DNA of 37,213 bases from Haplosporangium gracile (GCA_015499985.1 JAAAUF010000364.1:1-37213), one strand, 5' to 3'; numbered from the stretch's first letter, positions 13,351 to 23,602 are shown. A program made the numbers and translations. Notes: generated from the letters alone by a model not told the origin.

Positions 13351-14740
13351 ATGAATACCATGACTGTTCCCCCTGCTCCCCAGCAGAAGATCGTGGATTT
13401 GAACGTTCAGCTCATGTGTCCAGGTGAGTAAATCAGGAGACTATATATATATGTGTGTAGTATGTTCACAGCGAGAGAGTTTGAATAAGCAGAAGGGGTG
13501 CTGAAGGGCAAATTCGAAAATGTCTATTCAAACTCACATCCATATCTGCTCACCATCTCATATTTTATCCCTATGCTGCTGCCCTTTCCTTGTATACTTT
13601 TTTCGCAAACGATGTGTTACGTTCATTCAAGACTGCAAGATTGTGCCTCCGAACGTCTCAGAGGAATTCTCGAACGGCGACCTTGTGTGTGCGGACTGTG
13701 GTCTTGTGCTGGGAGACCGAATCGTCGATACCCGGTCCGAATGGCGTACGTTCGCCAACGATGAGGGTGATGACCCCTCGCGTGTCGGTTCTGCTGCTAA
13801 CCCACTACTCAATGGACCTCAGCTCGACACAGTGATCTCCCAGAGGGACGGAGGCTCGGGCGCGGCAAGAGAGTTGAACAGGACACACGGTCGCGTTACT
13901 GCTGTGAAGGGAGAGCGAAACCTCCTTCAGGCCTACAAGGATATCTCGGCTATGTGCGAGGCCATTGGTTTGCCCAAGCTGATCGGTAAGATCTCCTCGA
14001 GATTTTTTTTTGAAAATTGCGCATCTAATTATTTGTGCGCTTGTGTCGATATGCCTGCAATTCACTTTGTAAGAGGGAGTTTATGGCATAAAAGAGGAGG
14101 ACAAAGCGTTCAGAAATCGATATGGAATATGTCATAGGCATGAGACTAATTCACTCTTCTCTGCTGCTGCCCTCTTTCACTCCACTCTACAGCTGATATT
14201 GCAAAGCAGTTGTTTAAGCGAGTTGAGGATGAGAAGCTGTTGAGAGGTAAGCCCAATGAAAGTATCATTGCGGCGTGCATCTTTATCGCATGTCGACAGG
14301 AGGGTGTCCCACGTACTTTCAAGGAGATTTGTACACTCACCCAGGTCCCGAAGAAGGAGATTGGACGTTGTTTCAAGGCCCTGAACGACGCTTTCCACGA
14401 GACAAAGGTCCAGACCATGACCTCAGAGGACTTGATGGCGCGTTTCTGTTCCAACTTGGGCTTGAACATGGAAATCCAGAAAGCAGCCGTGGAGCTGACT
14501 AAGAAGGCCAAGGAGATTGGAACACTCGCCGGAAAGTCCCCAGTCTCGATCGCAGCAGCCTGTATCTACATGGCTTCGACCCTTTACAAGGAGGACAGAA
14601 ACACGCGGGATATCTCTGTGGTCTGTGGTGTGTCGGAAGTTACGATCAAGAATGCTTACAAGCATCTTTACAACGAACGGGCACGTCTGGTCGATGATCG
14701 GATCACGGCCAAATTGATCGACAACCTCCCCTCTCCTTGA
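13351..14740 (+). CDS. SUA7: Transcription initiation factor TFIIB
   Basis: Three exons, 13351-13423, 13632-13985 and 14193-14740, give 324 residues, within the family range of about 316-345. The N-terminal zinc ribbon has Cys23, Cys26, Cys44 and Cys47 (MCPDCK, later LVCADCGLVLGDRIVDTRSE). The B-reader/linker follows (SEWRTFANDEGDDPSRVG), then two cyclin-like repeats: AYKDISAMCEAIGLP...IIAACIFIACRQEGVPRTFK and KSPVSIAAACIYMAS...GVSEVTIKNAYKHLY. TFIIB bridges TBP on the promoter with RNA polymerase II and helps set the transcription start. The first ATG (13351) is used, but the in-frame ATG at 13360 has a better context (ACCATGA). The C terminus ends LIDNLPSP. Assembly Ns begin 75 nt after the stop, so the 3' UTR is only partly known. 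Confidence 0.95.
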
Positions 14741-14814
14741 GTACGGGAATCTGGACCAGGGGATCAATCGTGATCGTGTGCAGTATGTCGCCGGCGAGTT
14801 GTTTCCCTCGTTAC

Positions 14815-14823
14815 NNNNNNNNN
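14815..14823. other. Assembly gap (9 N)
   Basis: Nine Ns are followed at once by T-rich homopolymer (about 7 T, then a run of about 18 T). The gap probably marks an unresolved poly-T or simple repeat just after TFIIB. Confidence 0.99.
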
Positions 14824-15874
14824 TTTTTTTCGTTTGTTTTTTTTTTTTTTTTTACAACACTTGCATTTTGGCTATGAGTTTCTCTCTTCTAAGAAAAAAA
14901 AACCAATTTGAAAAAAAGCCGACCAGAAAACAAAAAAAAAGTTTGCTACCCGCAGTTGTCTTGTGCGCATTTTTGCCTGTTGTGTTTGTTTGCGACCGAA
15001 AGATGGATTGTGTTCAAAATAAATTTCCCTTGTACGACCAGAGAGTTGTGGGGTTCATTCAGTCAAAAACTTTTTTTTGCGTGCCATTATTTTGGTGGCG
15101 TCTTTTTGCTCCTCTCCCATTGCATGCTCAAAAATGAGAATAGCTGCTGTTTTTATTTCTTTGATTATTTTTATTAGTCCCTTGAACAGCCAGAATGTCG
15201 GCATTCAACATCACCAAGAGTCGCCTTAATGAGTGCCCTGGTCGCGGATCTTCAAAAAAAAAGTCGCTCAGGGCTTCTTTGAGTGAAGGTGAGATAAAGA
15301 AAAAAAAAAGGGGGGAGTTAGACTGGATGGCCTGAGAAAGTCATGCTTGCCAATAATCCCCCATCACAACAAACAAAGCACTTCATCGTCAACCCCGTCT
15401 CGTGATTACACTATCCTCAACAACCCCCAAAAAAAAAGTAAGAAAAAGAGAAAGAAAGGAAACCAAATAGCACATGCTCACTCCAAAAAACACAACCTTC
15501 AGGATCCATTCGGGCGTATTCCAGATCGTAAATTTTCATCAGTCGCAACACTCCTCCCAGGCCCCCTGGAGACCCTCCAAACGAAGCACCAATGCAAAAG
15601 CGGATGACCGAGGGTTATTCTTCATGCTATGTACACCATTGAACGCCTGCGGATAACCCGGGTTTGTCAAGTGCGAGGGGGGTGTAAAGGTTTACTTAGC
15701 GGGCATCCGACAGGCACACCATGGGATGCTACTCTTTACTAGAAATGCCTATTCCTGGGGGATATGTTTTTAGAGAATGGGATGCGCTTTGTTTTCTTTA
15801 TTTCTTTATTTTGTTATTTCTTTTCTTTGTTTCTTTTCCAACCACTCTTATCCTCGTCATCTCTCTCTTTTTCT

Positions 15875-15900
15875 CGCGCGCGCGCGTGTGTGTGTGTGTG
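15875..15900. repeat. (CG)6(TG)7 alternating purine-pyrimidine tract, Z-DNA-prone
   Basis: Six CG dinucleotides (15875-15886) run directly into seven TG dinucleotides (15887-15900). Alternating CG/TG is the classical sequence able to adopt left-handed Z-DNA under negative supercoiling. It lies about 200 nt left of the tentative leftward gene start at 16095. Confidence 0.9.
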
Positions 15901-15969
15901 CTTGTTTTAGATGCAAAGACGAGAAGAAAGAAGTAGCGATGCAGATAACAAAGTCCATTGTCCATTTAC

Positions 15970-16095
15970 TTCCCTGTATGAGTGCTTTGCGGGTCCAATG
16001 AGTTCGGTAGAGTAGGAAGGAGCTTGTGCCTTGCCTGTTGTCCTCAAGCCGAATGGGAAAGATGAGAAGGGTGTCTTTGCTGTTGTTGCTGCCAT
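15970..16095 (-). CDS. Tentative first exon of an unrecognised leftward gene
   Basis: The minus strand opens with ATG at 16095 and reads 42 codons (MAATTAKTPFSSF, later STELIGPAKHSYRE) to a GTAAAT donor at 15969. The composition looks protein-like rather than random, and its N terminus is rich in Ala/Thr/Ser with few acidic residues, so a mitochondrial leader is conceivable. Just upstream on the same strand is a 330-nt pyrimidine tract like those before real genes here. Possible continuation exons leftward (an acceptor near 15750, another near 15647) give only short frames and I could not confirm them. I do not recognise the protein. It may be a small gene, a relic, or a chance frame. Confidence 0.3.
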
Positions 16096-16149
16096 GCAGG
16101 GTCGGCTTGGTATTGGTAGTGGCGGTGGGTGATTGTGATGGTGAGGAGT

Positions 16150-16480
16150 GTGAATGGGAGCGAGAGTAAGAGTGCATGTGAATGAGGAAGTAAGAAAAAG
16201 GAAGAAGAATAGAAGAAAAGGGAAGAGAGAAGAAAAGAGGATATGAAGGAAGAGAGAGAGAGGGAGGGAAGGGCTGGAAGCAAAGCAGAAGGGAAGGAAG
16301 GAAGAAAGAGTGACGATGGACATGAAAATGGAAGGGGAAAAGAAAGGTATAGAGGAAGGGAAAGCCAAGGGAAAGAGGTAGAGAAACAGAAAGGGAACGA
16401 AGAAAGGAGTGGATAATGGGAATGTTTGGAGAGAAGAAAAGAAAGGAAAGGGTGAGAAACAAGTCGCAAGTCCGGGGGCT
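16150..16480 (-). promoter_or_regulatory. Purine tract on plus (pyrimidine on minus): candidate leftward promoter
   Basis: About 330 nt of nearly pure A/G on the plus strand (GAAGG, GGAAG and GAGAG runs). On the minus strand this is CT-rich, as upstream of the PAH and UNC93-like genes. Immediately to the right (16520-16630) the bias flips to C/T on plus, suggesting a divergent promoter near 16490-16520. Long mirror-like purine runs can also form triplex DNA. Confidence 0.4.
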
Positions 16481-16662
16481 GGGCGAAGGCGACGGAGTAA
16501 AGTTAGGAGTGCAGTCGAATAAATCTCTCATCATCATTCCTCTCTCACGCCCATCCGAACCCTCTCAATACTATCCTGCTCATCAGACCAAACTATGCTA
16601 CAGTCCGCTCCTGACATCTCCCTTTGATCCACGACATAACCTCAACATAACATCTGGTTTAG

Positions 16663-17336
16663 GGGACCTGTAGAACCTGCGTGGTCATCAAGGATCCGAA
16701 CAACCGCCTCTTTGCTCTCAAGACCTTTGAGGACAGCGTTTTCGAGGACATGGTACGAAATGTTCAAGACACTTCTCCAAGCAGTCGAATGTGTTTGTTT
16801 AGCATGGAATACATGTATACATTTGCTTTCTCTACCCTTTCTCTAACGACCACCGACATTTACGTACATCCGTACCAGATTCTCCGTGAATAGCTCATGC
16901 TCGAGCAGGCGGGTGATCATCGTCGGATTGCTGAGCACTTGCGTACTTTCAAGGATACAGCAGGACCAAGGACGACCTGCCTCATGTTTGAGAAGCATCT
17001 CAAACCAGTAAGTATGTGGAAACAAAACGGTAACCCATGCCTTCCATAAGATTATAGCCGTTGGTAAAGAGACAAAGCTAACGTTTATTTTTCTCATGTC
17101 TTTTCTTCCTCTAGCAGCCAGAATTTGTATGACATGAGCTCACTGAGAAAGAGAATCGCTAAACCCGAAGTCAAACTCCTTGGTATGCAGATGGCTGAGG
17201 GGATCGCACATTTCTATTCCAAGGGCATCATACATTGCGATGTGAAACCGAGCAGTGCGCTGCTAGATTCCAAGATGAACGTCCAAATTGCCGACCTTGG
17301 ACTGTTGGAGATCTTTACCGAGCGCGACAAGAGACT
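16663..17336 (+). pseudogene. Truncated Polo-like kinase relic
   Basis: Three blocks read as consecutive exons: 16663-16752, 16892-17007 and 17122-17336. Block 1 resembles a glycine loop plus beta-3 strand (GTCRTCVVIKD, then RLFALKTFEDSVFEDM, keeping the ATP-binding Lys). Block 2 corresponds to the alpha-C region (LMLEQAGDHRRIAEHLRTFK). Block 3 is the catalytic lobe: EGIAHFYSKGIIHCDVKPSS, then DSKMNVQIADLGL. The context, especially SKMNVxIxDxGL, is closest to the Polo family. Catalytic motifs are damaged: HRD is HCD, the metal-binding Asn after the loop Lys is Ser, and DFG is DLG. The better acceptor of block 2 (TACCAG at 16871-16876) would include an in-frame TAG (16889-16891). No ATG exon is seen, and sequence stops at the activation segment with no C lobe or polo boxes. 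A short expressed pseudokinase cannot be excluded. Confidence 0.7.
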
Positions 17337-17785
17337 GTATGTTACTCTGCTGCCTTTTCTTCTCTGCTTCTTTGTGTTGTTATTTTTGTCGACTAAGAAT
17401 ACAAGGTCACTGGCCAAATGGTGCGCGCTCAAGACAAAGAAACCCTGAACACTTTTTTTTGAAGACCCGTGACCAAGACACGCACTGGGGTAACTCTTGA
17501 TGTTTTTTATTGCTGACATCCTGGTTGTTCAAGGGGTCCAATAAACAATAAACAAAAAGCAAAAAACAAACTAAAAACCCAAAAAACGACGCCACCAAAA
17601 TAAGATATGTATGTCCGACCACAATGGGTAAAGGATGATTCTCAGCAAATCGGGTGAGGAGGCAGCGGTGAGCCGCCCGACCAAAGACAAAAAATGTGAC
17701 TTTTCTCTTTTTTATTCTGCAGCCTTTTTTCACCTTCTCCTTCACTCCAAACCAACTCTTCATCACCCCCAACCAAGGAAACTCA
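17337..17785. other. Spacer between kinase relic and aldo-keto reductase
   Basis: No kinase C-lobe similarity continues here. The stretch is A-rich (17540-17590) and then CT-rich on plus (17700-17770), which probably serves as promoter for the reductase. The second arm of a 16-nt inverted repeat lies at 17588-17603. Confidence 0.4.
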
Positions 17786-19187
17786 ATGAGTCACGCCAAT
17801 GCCCACATGAAAGTCATCCTCGGGTAACTAGCTGCACATGCGAAATCGCTTTTTTCGTCCTCAGCATCTCGCTTGTTAATGTCTACATGCAAAACAAGAG
17901 CAACAACAGTAATCAATAACACATAAACACGTCGTGACAACTCAACTGACACGCACATATTATCCTTCCCTTTCATCCCGTGATAGATGCATGACATTCG
18001 GTCCTGAGGGAGGCGGAGCGCGCGTCAAGACAAACGAGGGCGCAACCGAGATCATCTCCACCTTCCGCTCCTATGGCCACACAGCCCTCGACACCGCCCG
18101 TATCTACACCGACGGCAACACCGAAAAGATGATGGGCGACCTCGACCTTCAGGGGCTCACCATTGACACCAAATGTTTCCCCCTCCAGCTCGGAGGTCTC
18201 CAACCTGCCAAAGTCAAGCATTCGCTTCAGGAGTCCTTGGACGCGTTGAAGAGGAACAAGGTCCATGTATTTTATCTCCATGCTCCCGACTATGCGACTC
18301 CGATCCAGGAGACACTGAAGGCTGTGGATAAGTTGTTTAGAGAGGGAAAGTTTGAGGTGTTTGGGTTGTCGAATTACCCCGCCTGGGTTGTCGCGCAAAT
18401 CTATTACCTGTGCAAGAGTAACGGGTACGTCGTCCCTACCGTCTATCAAGGTAATTATATGTATTTTTCGCGAAAAATGCTTTTTTTTTCGCATATTTGA
18501 TCTGGCCGCTCTCTCTGCCGTTTTTTTTATAAACCAAACTAAAATCGCACTACAAAAACATAGGAATGTATAATGCGTTCACAAGACATATTGAACCAGA
18601 GCTGTTTGCTTGCCTAGAGGAACTGAATATCAAGTTTCATGCATACAACCCTCTCTGCGGTGGTGTTCTGACAGGTGATTATTCCTTCGAAGGTAATGTC
18701 GAGCAAGGATCGCGCTTCGACCCCAACGCCAAGCAAGGCGCTCGGTAAGTGAGACTCGTTTGCTCGGAGGCTTATTGCTGCTGTAATTATTTTTGCCCGC
18801 CCAGGCATCGACCTAGTACCACACTTTTGACCTTTATTCACTTTTCCACTTTTCCGCTAATTTAGTTACCGTGAGAGGTACTGGAAGAAAGAATACTTTC
18901 ACGCTGTGACACTCCTCAAGCAGGTCGCAGAGCCCCACGGCCTGAGCCTAATCCAAATCGCCTTTGATTGGCTCCAGTTCCATTCCAAAATGAGTGCCGC
19001 CCGTGGGGATGGGATCATTATCGGCGCCTCGTCGTTAAAACATACGGTTCAAAATTTGGATGCACTGAAGAAGGGCAAGCCATTGCCCAAGGATGTTTTG
19101 GATGCTGTTGAGCGGTGCTGGGATTTAACGCGTGAGAGTTCGCCTTCTTATTTCCGTACCAAGGATCAGATGATGGGGACTCGCTAA
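17786..19187 (+). CDS. Aldo-keto reductase, AKR7-like (aflatoxin aldehyde reductase family)
   Basis: Four exons, 17786-17823, 17987-18450, 18564-18744 and 18866-19187, give 334 residues, typical for AKR7. The start is ATG AGT at 17786; a second in-frame ATG is at 17807. The joined N terminus reads MKVILGCMTFGPEGGGARVK, the expected first strand of the barrel. The catalytic tetrad is visible: Asp48 and Tyr53 (LDTARIY), Lys75 (DTKCFP) and His111 (VFYLHAPD). Downstream landmarks are FGLSNYPAWVV, YNPLCGGVLTGDY and the NADPH-binding IIIGASSLKHTVQNL near the C terminus. The family reduces aldehydes, including dialdehydes and succinic semialdehyde, with NADPH in the cytosol; the true substrate here is unknown. 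All four exons keep frame with GT-AG introns. Confidence 0.92.
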
Positions 19188-19361
19188 CTGCTGCGAGTAC
19201 TGAGCATGGTGATCAAATATTTATTATACATGCCGCTACAGGAAACTATTAAAATATCCTGCTGTTTTTGCAGAGGAGGATTTTCTTTGCATTGAATTCC
19301 CAAAGGTACACTGTATGACAATGCTCTCATGGATTTTATTAACGTCCTCGATGGAACGTTA

Positions 19362-21829
19362 CTAAATCTCCCAGTGAGTAAACAAATTGTCAAAGAACCG
19401 CAACCCTTCGACTGACTCGTCTCTACAAATCAATCCACGCGCCTCCGTCATCAAGAGCTGCTCCTGAGCAAGGGCAACACTGATCTGAATAGCGCTCGCC
19501 AACTCGACAGCCGTCAAACCAGAACCGGGGGGAAGGTTCTGGATACGAGTTGTAATAGCAGTCGAGACCTCGTCATCACTATATCGGGCCAGTGTTTGGA
19601 TAACCAATAGGCCGCTGTCGAATTTCCTCAGGCGTAGTGGTAAGTTCAAGACTTCGAACAGTTCGCACGCCGTGTATAGATCCTTGGGTGAGATGAGTTC
19701 TATGTTGTACATACAAATTAAGTCACATAATAGGTTGAGTCAAATATACTGGTATATGAAAAAAGAAAGATGTGTTCGTTTGATTTGTGTCTGGAGAAAC
19801 ATACCAACACCACGAGCTCGGTTGAAGACGCAGTAAATGTCCATCAGACTCATGGTGCCACCTTCTCGCTCGACAATAGGAAGAATGTACTCGACCAACT
19901 CTCGTGCCAACTCCTTGTGAAACACCGCTCCTGCGGTATCTCTATTTACGTTAGCCAGCAAAGTCATCGCTAAAGCGGTTAATAAGACCCAATAGTCATC
20001 GTTATCAAAAAGCAAAAAAACGGATGATGTTATCTTACTTGGTGACAGGAGCGGCGATACCCATGCTGAGGAGATAGGTCTTAAAGGTCGCCGTTTCTTC
20101 GTTGTTGACGTTGCTGGATTTCGAAAGGCGATTGGAGATAGTTTCTGCGAGCGCCACCATCTCAGCCGCCTTGTCCATTAGCCCTTGCAAGTCCCGGAAT
20201 GCTTCTGAGAGTGTTTCGTCCGCCACCTTCTTGTTGCTTTCCACCGTCCTCATAATGCCACCTATGCAAATAGGAATTGGTGTGCTGTGGGTTAGTTCCC
20301 GTTGTATAATGTATATTACTGGTAATGCTCCTGAGTTGTAACAAGAAAAGCACTTACTGATACCACCGACTTGGATAGAAGGCGATGACGATCCGCTTTC
20401 AGTTGTTGTTGATGAGTACTGATTCCTAACGGTTTCCACAGGTCGAGGCTTGGGCTTGTTCTAACGCGTAGACACGAGACAACTGTACTTGTCAGTCAAA
20501 TATTTCGTCCGCACACCAAGTGTACACACAAATTACAAGTTCAAAAGCGATAGTATTTACCTCCCATGCTTTGTTACCCAGGGCTGACCTGAGCAATGTC
20601 TGAAAACTTCCACTGCCACCAGCTCTAAAGGACAGCTTGACACTGTTGGCATCCTCTGGAGTCGGCTTTGATCCGCCATAGAAATTAGACATTCCTGCCA
20701 TAAACTTGCCCGAGGCCGACAATTTCCCGGCTGTGGTATCAGAGGCAGTCGGTGTAATCGACAGCGAGGTAGAAGACTGCGAAGGTGTGGAAGGTAATTG
20801 ACTGATTGACCGTTGGTGCTGCTGTTGACGGTGTAGCATAAACGCCATCGAGTCCTGATCCTGAAGTTGGGTCCCACAGATCTCGCAATGGATCATGAAG
20901 GGGTCGTTGTGGAATGTACAGGCAGGACACGCGATCCCTGGCTGTTCGATTGTTGTTCCTGAAGTTACATTAACGGTATTGTTGGTGGGTATTGATTCAA
21001 CATAGTGGAAAGGATCTGCGGCGGGTGTGGTGGGAGTCTCCAGTGATCCCTGAGGTTTCCTGACGCCACAGACTGTGCACTTTGCGAGCCCGCCCTGGTT
21101 GCTGTTGTAGCAAACTGTGCACACCCAGGAGGGTTCGGTCTTGAGCGTTAGTACTGCCAAGGCAGATGGGTCCAGCTCCCCTCCTCCTCCGTGAGATGAG
21201 ATAAAGTCTGTCGACGACTGTGGGTCAGAGTTGGCAGAGCGCGGGTATAAGTCCAGTGTGATCTTTGGTGACGACGACATAAATCCTCCCTAAAAAAAGA
21301 GTTATGAGGTAATAGACAATGAGTATTTTGGTATTATTCATTGAAATACATGGCGCGCGTTGGAGAAGAACATGTATACCGAGTCGCTATGGGCGTACAT
21401 AGTGCTGGATGCCGTTGATCAGGCGTAGTGGAAGTCCAATAGACTTCCGTACGGGATCCTTGGCATCGATATAGAGGATTCGATAGTTTGTCAGGTAGAC
21501 CGTCCCGTTCGGATAATCCTCTGCTTTCACGCGCCTAAGTAGACATGATATCAAAAAGAAGGAGTCGTGTGAGTAATTGGGTCTAGACCCTCTTGCTTCT
21601 CGGTCGTCTTGAAAGACAAGCACAGTGATAAGAAAACAGGTTTTTTTTGTTTGCTTGGAATACGTGAAGGTGTGTAGAATGACACGCCATGCAAACACAT
21701 GCCAGAAGTAAGTAGAGTTGCCTACCCATCGTAAAGTCCGACCTGGTCCTGGGTTATTTGAATGGCTTCTTGTGGTTCGAATACTGGTCTGAATGTAGAC
21801 GTGAGTTCGATGGGGTCCCAGCGGTCCAT
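19362..21829 (-). CDS. VPS36: ESCRT-II subunit VPS36 with GLUE domain and two NZF fingers
   Basis: Seven minus-strand exons: 21829-21726, 21534-21399, 21289-20561, 20460-20358, 20261-20039, 19941-19805 and 19699-19362, 589 residues in total. The N-terminal GLUE domain begins MDRWDPIELT and includes NGTVYLTNYRILYIDAKDP and GGFMSSSPKITL. As in budding yeast, the GLUE domain is split by two NZF zinc fingers: Cys137/140/151/154 and Cys201/204/215/218. GLUE resumes with NSVKLSFRAGGSGSFQTLL. The C-terminal half carries the EAP30 winged-helix region (HKELARELVEYILPIVEREG, VFNRARG, ELISPKDLYTACELFEVLNL, QEQLLMTEARGLICRDE). VPS36 binds PI3P and ubiquitin on endosomes and, with VPS22 and VPS25, passes cargo to ESCRT-III. 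It shares a 336-nt divergent promoter with the PP-loop gene. Confidence 0.95.
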
Positions 21830-22165
21830 GGCAGTTTATGTGTGTGGTTGTTTGGGAAGCCAAGGAGAATGGTTTGTTGAGCAGAGCAGTAAGAGACGGT
21901 GTTGCGAATTGAGGACAGCGAGACACTTGGACGCAGAGCAACACAACGCTAAAAAAAAGACTCGGTCTGGCCTCTTAAGAGTGAAAGTGACTGCGGTCGC
22001 CAGTTGATCCCTCCCCAATTGATCGCCCACTCCGCTGACTGACTGACTGATTGACTGACTGAAAGGGAAAGAATATTCCGCCATAACCCCAGAAAATACT
22101 CTTCTTGTTACTTTTAAAATCTCATCCATCCATCCATCCATCTCCCTCGCACAGCACATCACAGC
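21830..22165. promoter_or_regulatory. Divergent promoter between VPS36 and the DPH6-like gene
   Basis: This 336-nt head-to-head spacer holds two simple repeats: a (CTGA)-type tract at 22035-22063 with one variant unit, and an (ATCC)n tract at 22124-22142 just before the rightward start. No exon is supported. Shared regulation of the two genes is inference. Confidence 0.5.
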
Positions 22166-23043
22166 ATGACAACAACAAGGAAGAGAGCCGCAATCTCGTT
22201 CACAGGAGGAAAGGACTGCACCCTCGCCATGACCATGACAAAGGCAACTCACGACGTTATCCTCTTAGTCACTTTTGGACCCAAGAACTTCAAGTCCTTC
22301 AAGGCTCATTCGCTCGAGATCATCCAGCTGCAGGCCAAAGCCATGGCTGTAGAACATATCTTAGTCGAGATTGGCGAGGAAGGGAAGACCCATCTCCAAT
22401 GCTACCGTGAAGCGATTGCCGAGATCAAGGAGAAATATAATCTCGATCTCCTCGTCACCGGTATGTTCCCTTCTCTCTTGATTTGTTGTTTGTTGTTCTT
22501 TTCTCGGCTCAAATCAAATCTTGATTAATGCATGTACGAATGGTCTACTTCCACATTCAAATTACTTCCTCCATTCAATCTCTGATGTAACAACTAACCA
22601 GCGGTCGTTCTTGTGAATCACTAATTCTTTTTACAGGTGATATCCTGAATGTGTGCGATAACTTTATGACGAGGGCAACACAGGACATTATCGAGCTATC
22701 ATCCCCGATCTGGGCCATTGATCGGTACAAGCTGCTCAACACCCTGTTTGAGCACAAGTTTGAGCTGTTGATTACCTGCGCATCGATCAAGAAACTCGGA
22801 AACGACGAGGACCTCGCTCGCAAGTTTGTCGGGTCGAAGCTAACACCAGAGTTTCTTGCAGAGACTCTTCAGCCCCAAGAGAAGACGGTGGATCTCGGAG
22901 GGGAGCTGGGTGAGTTCCATACAATGGTACTGACTGTTCCAGAGCTGTATAATGGTCAGCGGATCGAGTATGAGGGCCGTCAGACTGTCGAGGGCGAGTA
23001 CATGTACATGGACTTTGACAGCGTCCGGCTCGTTCCCATTTAA
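22166..23043 (+). CDS. DPH6-like PP-loop ATPase (adenine nucleotide alpha hydrolase fold)
   Basis: Two exons, 22166-22460 and 22637-23043, give 233 residues. The N terminus has the PP-loop AISFTGGKDCTLAM, a variant of the SGGKDS motif that binds ATP pyrophosphate. The order of elements follows the diphthine-ammonia ligase N-terminal domain: ILLVTFGP, FKAHSLEIIQLQAKAM, LVTGDILNVCDNFM (where the family has GDI), WAIDRYKLLNTLFEHKFELL, and a C-terminal block with LGGELGEFHTMVLTVP, matching the family's GExGEYHT. Dph6 completes diphthamide on EF2 by amidation. Yeast Dph6 is about three times longer because of YjgF-type C-terminal domains, absent here as in archaeal and short eukaryotic homologues. 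Whether it makes diphthamide is uncertain. An AATAAA signal follows at 23049. Confidence 0.8.
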
Positions 23044-23602
23044 TTTGGAATAAACAATAAGATGTGCTGTGTCCATTACTGTCCAAGGGAGAGTGTCCTA
23101 GGTGCGCCACCAAATTTATGTTTTCTTTTCAGCCTTCTCCTTCAGGCACCAAGTTCTTGTGAAATGGTGGCAACCAATCCTTGAGAAAAGGCAGTGATCG
23201 CATGTTTTGTGTCCCGTTCCTGGTATCCATGCCACCAAGCTGTGTCTTTTCTTCCTTTCCTTTCTCCTTCCTTCCCTTTCTTCCTTACTTCTTTGTTCCT
23301 TTTTTTTTTACCTTTTCTTCCCACCTCCCTGTCACCACTTCTTCTCTTCCTTCTCTCTTCCCGTACATGACTTCCCAGGCACAACATCATCCACTCACCC
23401 ATCAAAAGCAGTCATTTTACGCCTTTGGCCCAAGCCCAAACAACACAAAGAAACCTGGCTTCTGCCTTTTTTTATCTTTTCTTTGTCCCCATCCTACATC
23501 CTGCACGCACACTCTCTTTTTTGTCTCCCATCGCCACTGCCACACAGAGAACGAACGTCGCCCCCACTGCCTTGACTCGCTCTCTTTTTCTCTTCCACCC
23601 AA
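23044..23602 (+). promoter_or_regulatory. 3' flank of the DPH6-like gene and pyrimidine-rich leader of the next gene
   Basis: After the poly(A) signal near 23049, positions 23225-23600 are strongly C/T-rich on the plus strand, with CTTCC and TTTCT runs, up to the ATG at 23603. This repeats the arrangement seen before TFIIB and UBE2O. No separate gene is supported. Confidence 0.5.

Larger units (their letters stand above)
14741..15969. other. Gene-poor stretch downstream of TFIIB
   Basis: This region is full of A and T homopolymers. An AATAAA-type signal at about 15018 may end TFIIB transcripts. A possible coding start, ATG at 15195 reading MSAFNITKSRLNECPGRG, runs 94 nt to a GTGAGA donor at 15289, but no following exon could be assigned and I do not call it a gene. 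A perfect 16-nt inverted repeat arm lies at 15087-15102, with its partner at 17588-17603. Confidence 0.4.

Noticed and set aside
15857..16537. 226-codon minus-strand frame rich in Leu/Phe/Ser/Pro
   Set aside because: It is a translation of a nearly pure pyrimidine tract. Only the short ATG exon near 16095, in another frame, looks protein-like.
16877..16894. TAG in the kinase relic taken alone as proof of a pseudogene
   Set aside because: The TAG itself can serve as the splice acceptor, which removes it from the message. The pseudogene call therefore rests on the altered catalytic motifs, truncation and missing start.
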